The position numbers and the translations under genes are program-made. This document shows, piece after piece, positions 57,335-64,000 of a stretch of DNA of 64,000 nt (within the stretch, counting starts at the first letter, position 1; every line of letters begins with the position of its first letter). The stretch is taken from the NCBI GenBank assembly GCA_019416285.1, contig DXXM01000012.1, positions 1 to 64,000 on the forward strand, given 5' to 3'. The notes under the pieces were generated by a model. The model was not told the origin of the DNA. It searched no databases and saw nothing but the letters and a program-made list of their open reading frames with translations. This DNA comes from Bacteroidales bacterium (GTDB lineage: Bacteria > Bacteroidota > Bacteroidia > Bacteroidales > Muribaculaceae).

Positions 57335-60300
57335 ATGCCGAGAATAAAAATCAGTCAAGCCGCCAAAGAGTTCAACGTCACCATCCAGTCGTTGGCTGAC
57401 CAGTTGAACAAGAAGGGTATTTCAATTGATGCCTCGAATCCTAACACACGTCTGGACGAGAGCGCCTACAATATACTTGTCGAGGCCTTCCAGCCCGACC
57501 GCAAGGAGCGCGAGCGTATCGACCGTCTCCGTCAGGAGAAGGAGAAAGATAAGGAAAAAGCCGCTCCCCAGTCCGCCGCATCGCCCGCGTCAGTCGCAGG
57601 CGACACCCCTGACATACAGGGGCCGAAGGTGGTAGGCAAAATCACGCTTGACAAACATAATAATCCCGTACCGGCTCCCGCACCTGTGAAAGAAACACCC
57701 AAGGCGGAGGCTCCGAAACCTGAACCCGCGAAGCCCGAGGCTCCCAAGCCCGCTCCCGCTCCTGTGAAGGAGGCTCCCGCAGCCGAAGCCCCGAAAGAGG
57801 CTCCAAAAGCTGCTCCCGCACCCGTCAGCAAGACTCCCGAGGCCGCCGCTCCGAAAGCTGAGGCTAAACCCGAGGTGAAACCCGCTCCGGCTCCGAAGCC
57901 TGCCGAGGCTCCGGCTCCCAAAGAAGCGCCCGCGCCCAGGGCTCAGCAGGCAAAAGAGGCTCCCAGGGCTTCCCAGCCTAAAGAGGCTCCGAAGAAACCC
58001 GAGGCGCCCAAGGCTGCACCTGCCAGAGAAACTCCCAGACCCCAGGCTGCAGAAGAGCCTGCCGCCAGGGAGGATGAGGTGTTCCGTTACTCGACCGAGC
58101 CCCAGGTTGTGGCTCCCAAGGTAATCGGACGCATCGACCTCGCTGCCCTCAACCAGTCGACCCGCCCCAAGAAGAAGTCGAAGGAGGAGCGCCGCAACGA
58201 GCGCATGAACAAGAACGGCCAGAACGCCGCTTCCGCCCAGAGTGGCGACCGCAAGAAGCGCCGTCGCATCGGCGGTAAGGTCGACATAGAAAAGACTGTC
58301 AACCAGGGCGTCGGCGAAGGTTCGCCTAAAGGCGAGGGCAAGGGCCGCGGCGGTGAACGCGGGGGAGAGCGTGAGCGCGAGCGCGGCGGACGTAACCGCG
58401 AGCGCAACAAGCGTCCCGTACACACCGAGGTCAACGAGGAGGACGTGCAGAAGCAGGTACGCGAGACTCTCGCCCGCCTCACCTCCAAAGACAAGGGCCA
58501 GAAAAAGGGTGCCAAGTGGCGCAAGGAAAAGCGCGAGGCTTTCGCCAACCGTGCCCACGAAGCGGCTGAGGAAGCTGCAGCAGAGAGCAAGGTGCTCAAG
58601 CTGACCGAGTTTGTGACTGCCAACGACCTCGCTGTCATGATGGATGTGCCCATCAACAACGTCATCGCAACCTGTATGAACCTCGGTGTCATGGTTTCAA
58701 TCAACCAGCGCCTCGACGCCGAGACAATCAATATCGTGGCCGAGGAATTCGGCTACCAGACCGAATATGTATCCGCCGAGGTGGTCGAGGCCATCCATCA
58801 GGAGGAGGATACAGAGGACGAGCTTGTGACCCGTCCGCCGATTGTGACCGTTATGGGCCACGTCGACCACGGCAAGACCTCGCTTCTCGACTATATCCGC
58901 AACGCCAACGTTATCGCAGGCGAGGCCGGAGGTATTACCCAGCACATCGGTGCCTACAATGTGAAGCTCCCCGACGGACGTCACATCACCTTCCTCGATA
59001 CTCCGGGCCACGAGGCCTTCACCGCGATGCGTGCCCGTGGCGCGAAGGTGACCGACCTCTGTATCATCATCGTGGCTGCCGACGATAATGTGATGCCTCA
59101 GACCGTTGAGGCCATCAACCATGCTTCGGCCGCAGGCGTGCCCATCGTATTCGCAATCAACAAGATTGACAAACCCGCCGCCAACCCCGACAAAATCAAG
59201 GAGGAACTCGCGCAGATGAACTATCTCGTGGAGGAATGGGGCGGCAAATACCAGTCGCAGGACATCTCCGCCAAGAAGGGTATCGGTGTGGCCGAACTCA
59301 TGGAGAAGGTGCTTCTCGAAGCCGAGATGCTCGACCTCAAGGCTAACCCCAACCGCCGCGCCACCGGTTCGATTATCGAATCGTCGCTCGACAAGGGTCG
59401 CGGCTATGTGGCTACAGTGCTCGTGCAGAACGGAACTCTCCGCGTGGGCGACACCATCCTCGCCGGTACTCACTTCGGCCGTGTGAAGGCTATGTTCAAC
59501 GAGCGTAACCAGCGCATCACCGAGGCCGGTCCCGCCGAGCCTACTCTGATTCTCGGTCTCAACGGCGCTCCCACCGCGGGCGATACCTTCAACGTGATGG
59601 AGACCGAACAGGAGGCGCGCGAAATCGCCACCAAGCGCGAGCAGCTCCAGCGTGAGCTCGGCCTCCGCACCTCCAAGCGTACCACGCTTGAGGAAATCGG
59701 CCGCCGCCGCGCCATCGGCAATTTCCATGAGCTCAACATTATCGTCAAGGGCGACGTTGACGGCTCAATCGAAGCACTGTCCGACTCGCTCATCAAGCTC
59801 TCGACCGAGGAGGTCAAGGTCAATGTGCTCCACAAGGCTGTGGGCGCTATCTCCGAGAGCGATGTCACTCTCGCCGCCGCTTCCGACGCCATCATCATCG
59901 GCTTCCAGGTGCGTCCCTCGCAGGCTGCACGCCGCGCAGCCGAGCGCGACGGTGTGGAAATCCGCCTCTATTCGGTCATCTACCAGGCCATCGAGGAGGT
60001 CAAGGACGCTATGGAAGGCATGCTTGCTCCCGAAATCAAGGAGGAGGTCATCGGTACTGCCGAAGTTCTTCAGACATTCCACATTTCGAAGGTCGGCACC
60101 ATCGCCGGAGCCATCGTCCGCGAGGGCCGTATCAAGCGCAGTTGCAAGGTGCGTCTGATACGCGACGGAATCGTGCGTTACACCGGCGAACTCGGTTCGC
60201 TCAAGCGCATGAAGGATGATGTCAAGGAGGTGACTTCGGGCTACGACTGCGGTCTCTCGATTGCCGGCTACAACGACATCCAGGAAGGCGACCTTATCGA

Positions 60301-60337
60301 AGCATACGAGGAGGTTGAGGTTAAGAAGAGCCTTTAA
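57335..60337 (+). CDS. infB: Translation initiation factor IF-2
   Basis: GTPase that brings initiator tRNA to the 30S subunit. Encodes 1000 residues. The first 55 residues are the IF2_N helix-turn motif ([17 protein letters not shown]); residues about 65-350 are long Lys/Pro/Ala-rich low complexity, then basic Arg/Gly stretches. The G domain begins with the P-loop GHVDHGKTS at about residue 507, with DTPGHEAF and NKIDKP. The C-terminal domains end at [13 protein letters not shown]. Long linkers are usual in Bacteroidota IF-2. It follows nusA by 102 bases. Confidence 0.96.
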   Translation: MPRIKISQAAKEFNVTIQSLADQLNKKGISIDASNPNTRLDESAYNILVEAFQPDRKERERIDRLRQEKEKDKEKAAPQSAASPASVAGDTPDIQGPKVVGKITLDKHNNPVPAPAPVKETPKAEAPKPEPAKPEAPKPAPAPVKEAPAAEAPKEAPKAAPAPVSKTPEAAAPKAEAKPEVKPAPAPKPAEAPAPKEAPAPRAQQAKEAPRASQPKEAPKKPEAPKAAPARETPRPQAAEEPAAREDEVFRYSTEPQVVAPKVIGRIDLAALNQSTRPKKKSKEERRNERMNKNGQNAASAQSGDRKKRRRIGGKVDIEKTVNQGVGEGSPKGEGKGRGGERGGERERERGGRNRERNKRPVHTEVNEEDVQKQVRETLARLTSKDKGQKKGAKWRKEKREAFANRAHEAAEEAAAESKVLKLTEFVTANDLAVMMDVPINNVIATCMNLGVMVSINQRLDAETINIVAEEFGYQTEYVSAEVVEAIHQEEDTEDELVTRPPIVTVMGHVDHGKTSLLDYIRNANVIAGEAGGITQHIGAYNVKLPDGRHITFLDTPGHEAFTAMRARGAKVTDLCIIIVAADDNVMPQTVEAINHASAAGVPIVFAINKIDKPAANPDKIKEELAQMNYLVEEWGGKYQSQDISAKKGIGVAELMEKVLLEAEMLDLKANPNRRATGSIIESSLDKGRGYVATVLVQNGTLRVGDTILAGTHFGRVKAMFNERNQRITEAGPAEPTLILGLNGAPTAGDTFNVMETEQEAREIATKREQLQRELGLRTSKRTTLEEIGRRRAIGNFHELNIIVKGDVDGSIEALSDSLIKLSTEEVKVNVLHKAVGAISESDVTLAAASDAIIIGFQVRPSQAARRAAERDGVEIRLYSVIYQAIEEVKDAMEGMLAPEIKEEVIGTAEVLQTFHISKVGTIAGAIVREGRIKRSCKVRLIRDGIVRYTGELGSLKRMKDDVKEVTSGYDCGLSIAGYNDIQEGDLIEAYEEVEVKKSL

Positions 60338-60395
60338 ACGGCTCGGTTGACTCTCCGGACGCCATCTGCGGCGCCGGATAAAGCCCGGATTACTC

Positions 60396-60908
60396 TTGAA
60401 AACGATAGCCATACATATAAATATCGGATCAAACAGCGGCCACCGCGAGGCTCTCATAGAGCAGGCGGTGGCCGCCATTTCATCGGCCTTCCCCGGGGCG
60501 GCAGTGAGCCGTTCCGGGATAGTCGAAACCCCGCCGTGGGGTTTCGATTCCCCCAACCCCTTTCTGAATATCGGAGTGATGGTGAGGATTGGAGAGGAAA
60601 ATGGCACTCAGAATTACGGGCGCGAGGAAATTGCGCTCGCTGTGTTGCGCAAACTTCAGGAGATACAGCGGTCCATTGACCCTTCGCCCCACCGCGACGC
60701 CGAGGGGTGGTATATCGACCGCGCGATTGACATCGACCTCATAGCAATCGACGACTGGGTCATTGACATCCCCGACCTGACCTTGCCCCACCCGCGCATG
60801 CACCTGCGCGACTTCGTCCTAATCCCCCTCGCCAGCCTCGCCCCCGACTGGCGCCATCCCCTCACAGGCAAAACCGCCACCCAACACCTCTCCGATTTAA
60901 CAGATTAA
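60396..60908 (+). CDS. folK: Hydroxymethyl-dihydropterin pyrophosphokinase (HPPK)
   Basis: Transfers pyrophosphate from ATP to 6-hydroxymethyl-7,8-dihydropterin in folate synthesis. Encodes 170 residues. The motifs are NIGSNSGHREALI at the start, GWYIDRAIDIDLIAID in the centre and LPHPRMHLRDFVLIPLASLAP. No ATG is available before the first conserved block, so a TTG at 60396 is the likely start. It begins 58 bases after infB and may share its transcript. The length is normal for a stand-alone HPPK. Confidence 0.88.
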   Translation: MKTIAIHINIGSNSGHREALIEQAVAAISSAFPGAAVSRSGIVETPPWGFDSPNPFLNIGVMVRIGEENGTQNYGREEIALAVLRKLQEIQRSIDPSPHRDAEGWYIDRAIDIDLIAIDDWVIDIPDLTLPHPRMHLRDFVLIPLASLAPDWRHPLTGKTATQHLSDLTD

Positions 60909-60920
60909 TGATTTGATAAT

Positions 60921-61097
60921 ATGACTAAAATTGAAAATGAAATACAATATCAGGCGGCACTCAAACGAGTAGAGGAACTTATATTCGAACTTCCGGAAGA
61001 TACTCAAGCTGATAACCCTAAGATGATAGAGCTGACATTGCTTGGAAATCTGGTGGCGGATTATGATGAGGAGCATTATCCGATTGGCGAATCTTAA
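60921..61097 (+). CDS. Truncated HigA-like antitoxin N-terminal fragment
   Basis: Encodes 58 residues (MTKIENEIQYQAALKRVEEL at the start, LVADYDEEHYPIGES at the end). This is the N-terminal helical part found in HigA-type antitoxins of the 'ELTLLGNLVADYDEEHYPI' kind; the following helix-turn-helix domain is absent because a stop follows. No HigB toxin gene is adjacent. Starting 12 bases after folK on the same strand, it may be a remnant or a small free-standing protein. Confidence 0.55.
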   Translation: MTKIENEIQYQAALKRVEELIFELPEDTQADNPKMIELTLLGNLVADYDEEHYPIGES

Positions 61098-61140
61098 TGT
61101 AGCCATAAATTGTAAATCTGTTTCGCAATATGAAACACAG

Positions 61141-61180
61141 AGGGCAACCGCGGTCGGGTCTGACCGGGTTGCCCTTGATT
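61141..61180 (+). terminator. Intrinsic terminator after folK and the HigA-like fragment
   Basis: AGGGCAACC (61141-61149) pairs with GGTTGCCCT (61167-61175); an inner CGGTC/GACCG stem extends it. A GATTTTTAT stretch follows. Probable end of the rimP-to-folK transcript. Confidence 0.75.
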
Positions 61181-61281
61181 TTTATGAGCTTTATTCAGGT
61201 TTATTTCCTGTTCCTGATGTCAGGATGTATTCTGGTTTCTAACCTTGTATGTGTATGTCCTGAGTTTTTGAGATTAGGAGA

Positions 61282-61575
61282 TTACTTTTTGTTTTTGATT
61301 TTTTCGAGCTGGCGGTCAAGAGCTTCGAGGCAGAGGTCGACAGCCTCCTCGAAGGTGTCGGCGGTCTTTGTCGCAACCAAATCGGGTTCCTGCGGAACGC
61401 TCAGGCTGATGATTACTTCTTTGTTGAGAGCGGTTTCGGGTTTTACCACACGAAGGGATACGTCCGCGCTCATCACGCCGGGATTACGTCTGGTTAACTT
61501 ATCTATTTTCTTGTTGATGAAGGAAGTAAGTTTCTCGCTGATGTCAAAGTGGATGGCATTGATGTTAATTTCCAT
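61282..61575 (-). CDS. hpf: Ribosome hibernation-promoting factor, short form
   Basis: Encodes 97 residues of the HPF/YfiA fold: MEININAIHFDISEKLTSFI at the start and FEEAVDLCLEALDRQLEKIK at the end. It binds the 30S subunit in stationary phase to block tRNA and mRNA binding. Short form, lacking the C-terminal dimerisation domain that makes 100S ribosomes directly. The start overlaps the end of the xer recombinase gene by 11 bases, so it is in a two-gene operon with it. Confidence 0.9.
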   Translation of the reverse strand: MEININAIHFDISEKLTSFINKKIDKLTRRNPGVMSADVSLRVVKPETALNKEVIISLSVPQEPDLVATKTADTFEEAVDLCLEALDRQLEKIKNKK

Positions 61576-62521
61576 TTTTTCCTCCTTTTTTTAGTGCACG
61601 CGGGTGTGCGAGTTGGTAATTATGTTTAAGCTCACTGTAAGTGACGTGAGTGTATATCTGTGTCGAGGCGAGAGAGGCATGGCCGAGAAGCTGCTGGACG
61701 GAACTGATGGGAGCACCGTCGTTGAGCATATCGGTGGCGAATGAGTGGCGCAGCACGTGCGGACTCAGACGTGTGGCGTGAACATTGCCCTCGGAGAGAG
61801 CCCGGTGAACCACCGTGTAGACCATGCGCCGGTAAATCGGGAGGCCGTTGTCGCGCACCATGAGGGGCGCTTCGCGGTCGGAGGGAGAGATGGAGGTGGC
61901 GGGAGAGGCGTCACGGAGCCGGCGGTAGGCGTCGATGGACTGTTGCAGTTCCGGGCCGATGGGTATTATTCTTTCTTTATTACGTTTTCCGAGCACTTTT
62001 AGTTCACCTTTGGCGGTGTCGGCGTCGACATCGAGCAGCCCGACGAGTTCTGAGCAGCGGATTCCGGTGGAATAGAGTATGTCGACGATGAGGCGGTCGC
62101 GGACTTCGGCAAAGTCTGCGGCGGAATCCCCGGAGCAGGTTGCGTCGGCAGGGGTGTCGAGGATACGGGCTGTGTCCTCGGGACGGATGTAGACGGGAAG
62201 GTCTTTGGGTATTTTTGCGAGAGTGAGCCCCGACGCCGGGTTAGATGCGAGACCGTGGCGGCGCATCAGAAAGCGGAAAAAGGCGCGGAGAGCCGAAGCC
62301 TTGCGGCGTATAGTGCGGGCCGAGCATCCCTCGCGGGCGAGAGAGGCAATCCACAGTCGCAGGTCGGAAACAGTGACGTCCATCGGATTGAGCTCCTGAG
62401 GCTTGTCGCCGGTCGAGAACCGCGCCCAGGCCCTCAGGTCGGCGCGGTAGGCGTCGACGGTGAGCTTCGAGTAGTTCAGCTCCAGGCGCAGATAGTCGAG
62501 AAATTGCTCAATCAGGTTCAT
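61565..62521 (-). CDS. xerC: Tyrosine recombinase of the XerC/XerD family
   Basis: Encodes 318 residues. N-terminal SAM-like core-binding domain (about 1-90), then the catalytic domain with R in STGIRCSELVGL, HxxR in HVLRHSFATDML, H in LLGHASLASTQ and the tyrosine in IYTHVTYSEL. Full-length and complete. It resolves chromosome dimers at dif in other bacteria; XerC versus XerD cannot be separated reliably here. The pairing with hpf is a common Bacteroidales arrangement. The gene starts after a promoter-like element at 62557-62588. Confidence 0.9.
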   Translation of the reverse strand: MNLIEQFLDYLRLELNYSKLTVDAYRADLRAWARFSTGDKPQELNPMDVTVSDLRLWIASLAREGCSARTIRRKASALRAFFRFLMRRHGLASNPASGLTLAKIPKDLPVYIRPEDTARILDTPADATCSGDSAADFAEVRDRLIVDILYSTGIRCSELVGLLDVDADTAKGELKVLGKRNKERIIPIGPELQQSIDAYRRLRDASPATSISPSDREAPLMVRDNGLPIYRRMVYTVVHRALSEGNVHATRLSPHVLRHSFATDMLNDGAPISSVQQLLGHASLASTQIYTHVTYSELKHNYQLAHPRALKKGGKNGN

Positions 62522-62556
62522 AGGCGCTCAGTGTGACGGAGGTTTGTTGTCGGTAG

Positions 62557-62588
62557 CGAATATAGGAAAGATTTTCGGATAAAACAAC
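62557..62588 (-). promoter_or_regulatory. Promoter candidate for xerC-hpf
   Basis: Minus-strand TATATTCG (62557-62564) is one mismatch from TAnnTTTG, with GTTG about 20 bases upstream in the -33 position. Confidence 0.45.
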
Positions 62589-62642
62589 TATTTGAAGGGA
62601 AATTTTTTTTAGCGGAGGCGGGAAAAGGGTGGAATATTGGGC

Positions 62643-62708
62643 GATTGGTCAGATTAGTCAAATAAGCCAGATTAGTCAAATGGGCCTGATGAAACAAATT
62701 AGTCAAAT
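62643..62708. repeat. Interspersed ATTAGTCAAAT repeats
   Basis: AGATTAGTCAAAT occurs twice and AATTAGTCAAATT once within 66 bases. The same ATTAGTC word is repeated at 55085-55150. Non-coding. Confidence 0.65.
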
Positions 62709-62711
62709 TAA

Positions 62712-62748
62712 AAAGGTCAGGTTAGCTATCAAGGCTAATCTGACCTTT
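62712..62748 (-). terminator. Intrinsic terminator of the thioredoxin-like lipoprotein gene
   Basis: A 15-pair stem (62712-62726 with 62734-62748, one G-T pair) around a 7-base loop. On the minus strand it is followed by TTTAATTTG. It lies 36 bases past the stop of the gene at 62784. Confidence 0.8.
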
Positions 62749-62783
62749 CTGGAATTGAAAATTAGAAGGTGGTGATGGCCCAA

Positions 62784-63956
62784 TTACCGGGCCATGAGTT
62801 CGCTGATTTTGGCGGCAAGATCCTCTCCGCGGAGATTTTCGGCTACGAGACGCCCCTCGGAGTCGATAATGTACATTGTCGGGACTGCGCTTACTTTGTA
62901 TTTATCGGCGATAGAGTGGTCCGTGTCGCGGATATTTACCCATTCGAGTCCTTCATTTTTAACAGCGTTGAGCCAGGGCTTTTCCTCTTTGTCGATTGAT
63001 ATGCTGATTATATCGAAGCCCTTGCCGGCATGGTCAGCGTAGATTGCCTTGAGGTTCGGAATCTCACGGCGGCAGGGACCGCACCAGGAAGCCCAGAAGT
63101 CAAGGATGACGTACTTTTTATCCTTGCAGAGTTCGGCAAGGTTTGTCTTTGTGCCGTCGATTGTCACGGCCTCGAATTCGGGCATCTTGTCGCCGGGACG
63201 TCCCACAGGATAGAGCTCTTCGGCTACGAGGCGTCCGTAGTAGCTGTTTTTGGCGTTGTCGCCGAGACTTTCGAAAAGCTCGCGTTGACGTGCGTCAAGA
63301 TAGCTGGTCTGCGAAATCATCAGGAGCGGACCCCAGAAGCTGTCGCTGTTTTCTCTTACAGAGGCCGTGAAATTTGAATCGAGAGCCGCGAAGAGATATT
63401 TTTCGTTGGCTGCCATCGCTTTATAGGTGTCTGTGGCGTGGATTGAGTCGAGCCGATTCTGATTTTTTTCGGTATAGGCCTTGTTAGCCTCGGCCATAAG
63501 CTGACTGTAGGTCTCGTAGTGGAGATTGAAGAGGGAATCAAGACGGTGACGTCCGGCCATCTTGATGTTGAGAGTATCGGTGAGGGGAGAACCGCTGATC
63601 TGAACATTATCGAAGTTGAACCGGAGTTTTCCGTCCTGTGAGTCGCTGCTGGCAGCGGTGCCGGATATGGTGATGTCAGCGTTTTCGAGCATGAAAGTCT
63701 TGTAGCCGTAGTGACCGTTGACGAGGAGGAGCACTGCTCGCGGCTCCTCGGCCACACCGGTGATTGTGAAGTTTCCGTCAGTAACGAGCGCTTGGCCGAT
63801 AGTGTCGGAAGAGGTGTGGGAGAGTTCGGTCAGAATCACGGTCGAACTGTCGGGAAGGCCTTCGATATGGCCGCTGATGGTGTAGGAATCTTTCTGCGAG
63901 CTGCCGCAGGATGCGAGCATGAGCGGAAGCAGGGCTGCTGTTAGAATCTTTTTCAT
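62784..63956 (-). CDS. TlpA-like thioredoxin-fold lipoprotein with DUF4369 domain
   Basis: Encodes 390 residues. The signal peptide ends in a lipobox (LPLMLASC). Residues about 25-230 match the DUF4369 type (YTISGHIEGLPDSSTVILTE). The C-terminal domain is an AhpC/TSA/TlpA thioredoxin fold with the redox motif WASWCGPCRREIPNL. It is likely a periplasmic or surface-tethered disulfide reductase; DUF4369-TlpA pairs are very common in Bacteroidales. Single-gene transcript, ending at the hairpin at 62712-62748; the upstream region at 63957-64000 shows no clear promoter. Confidence 0.88.
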   Translation of the reverse strand: MKKILTAALLPLMLASCGSSQKDSYTISGHIEGLPDSSTVILTELSHTSSDTIGQALVTDGNFTITGVAEEPRAVLLLVNGHYGYKTFMLENADITISGTAASSDSQDGKLRFNFDNVQISGSPLTDTLNIKMAGRHRLDSLFNLHYETYSQLMAEANKAYTEKNQNRLDSIHATDTYKAMAANEKYLFAALDSNFTASVRENSDSFWGPLLMISQTSYLDARQRELFESLGDNAKNSYYGRLVAEELYPVGRPGDKMPEFEAVTIDGTKTNLAELCKDKKYVILDFWASWCGPCRREIPNLKAIYADHAGKGFDIISISIDKEEKPWLNAVKNEGLEWVNIRDTDHSIADKYKVSAVPTMYIIDSEGRLVAENLRGEDLAAKISELMAR

Positions 63957-64000
63957 TTATTGTAGAATTAGGTTAACTGTTATTTGCTGTTTTGGGTAAG

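Overview
The window is a chromosomal segment of a Bacteroidota member, most likely a Bacteroidales of the Muribaculaceae (S24-7) type. The evidence is a SusC/SusD pair, Bacteroidales-restricted families (DUF4493, DUF4831, DUF4923), a short Hc1-type histone-like protein, a RimP-NusA-InfB block, several TAnnTTTG-type -7 promoter boxes, and few Shine-Dalgarno sequences. Most of it is GC-rich, so many long antisense open frames are only shadows of real genes. No rRNA, tRNA, CRISPR array or intact insertion sequence was recognised.

Layout. 1-2050: a possible IS-end remnant, a terminator, a formate/nitrite-type channel, a small membrane protein and a DEDD 3'-5' exonuclease. 2171-9736: an AT-rich accessory island on the minus strand. 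It holds a secreted protein with a sorting-type C-terminal domain, a 1963-residue RHS/YD-repeat protein whose C-terminal tip carries a HELGH zinc-metallopeptidase motif, and a 4-bp overlapping signal-peptide gene that is a candidate immunity partner. 9918-14422: a compact biotin operon bioA-bioF-bioGC(fusion)-bioD. 14688-16105: two small outer-membrane beta-barrel proteins.

16399-34107: the centrepiece, one same-strand array of respiratory genes. It reads nuoA, nuoB, nuoCD (fused), nuoH, then a complete F1Fo ATP synthase set (atpD, C, B, E, F, H, A, G), then nuoI, J, K, L, M, N. The ATP synthase operon is nested inside the complex I operon. No nuoE, nuoF or nuoG is present, so this is the 11-subunit-type complex without the NADH module. 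NuoI carries an unusual Ala/Pro/Lys-rich tail of about 105 residues.

34312-53169: murI, a DUF4493-type lipoprotein, a DUF4923 protein, two convergent family-2 glycosyltransferases (one with an in-frame simple-repeat insertion), an orphan SusC/SusD pair, the NAD(P)HX repair enzyme, a DUF4831 protein, and a two-gene unit of a large unrecognised protein plus a full-length phage-terminase-like ATPase/nuclease with no other phage genes. 53281-64000: a perfect hairpin terminator, an Hc1-like histone gene, an M16 peptidase, rimP-nusA-infB, folK, a truncated HigA-like antitoxin fragment, a xer recombinase/hpf operon and a TlpA-like thioredoxin lipoprotein.

The items most worth following up are the nested nuo/atp arrangement with the NuoI tail, the orphan terminase pair, the RHS metallopeptidase tip with its overlapping partner, and a family of short intergenic repeats that has entered a glycosyltransferase reading frame.
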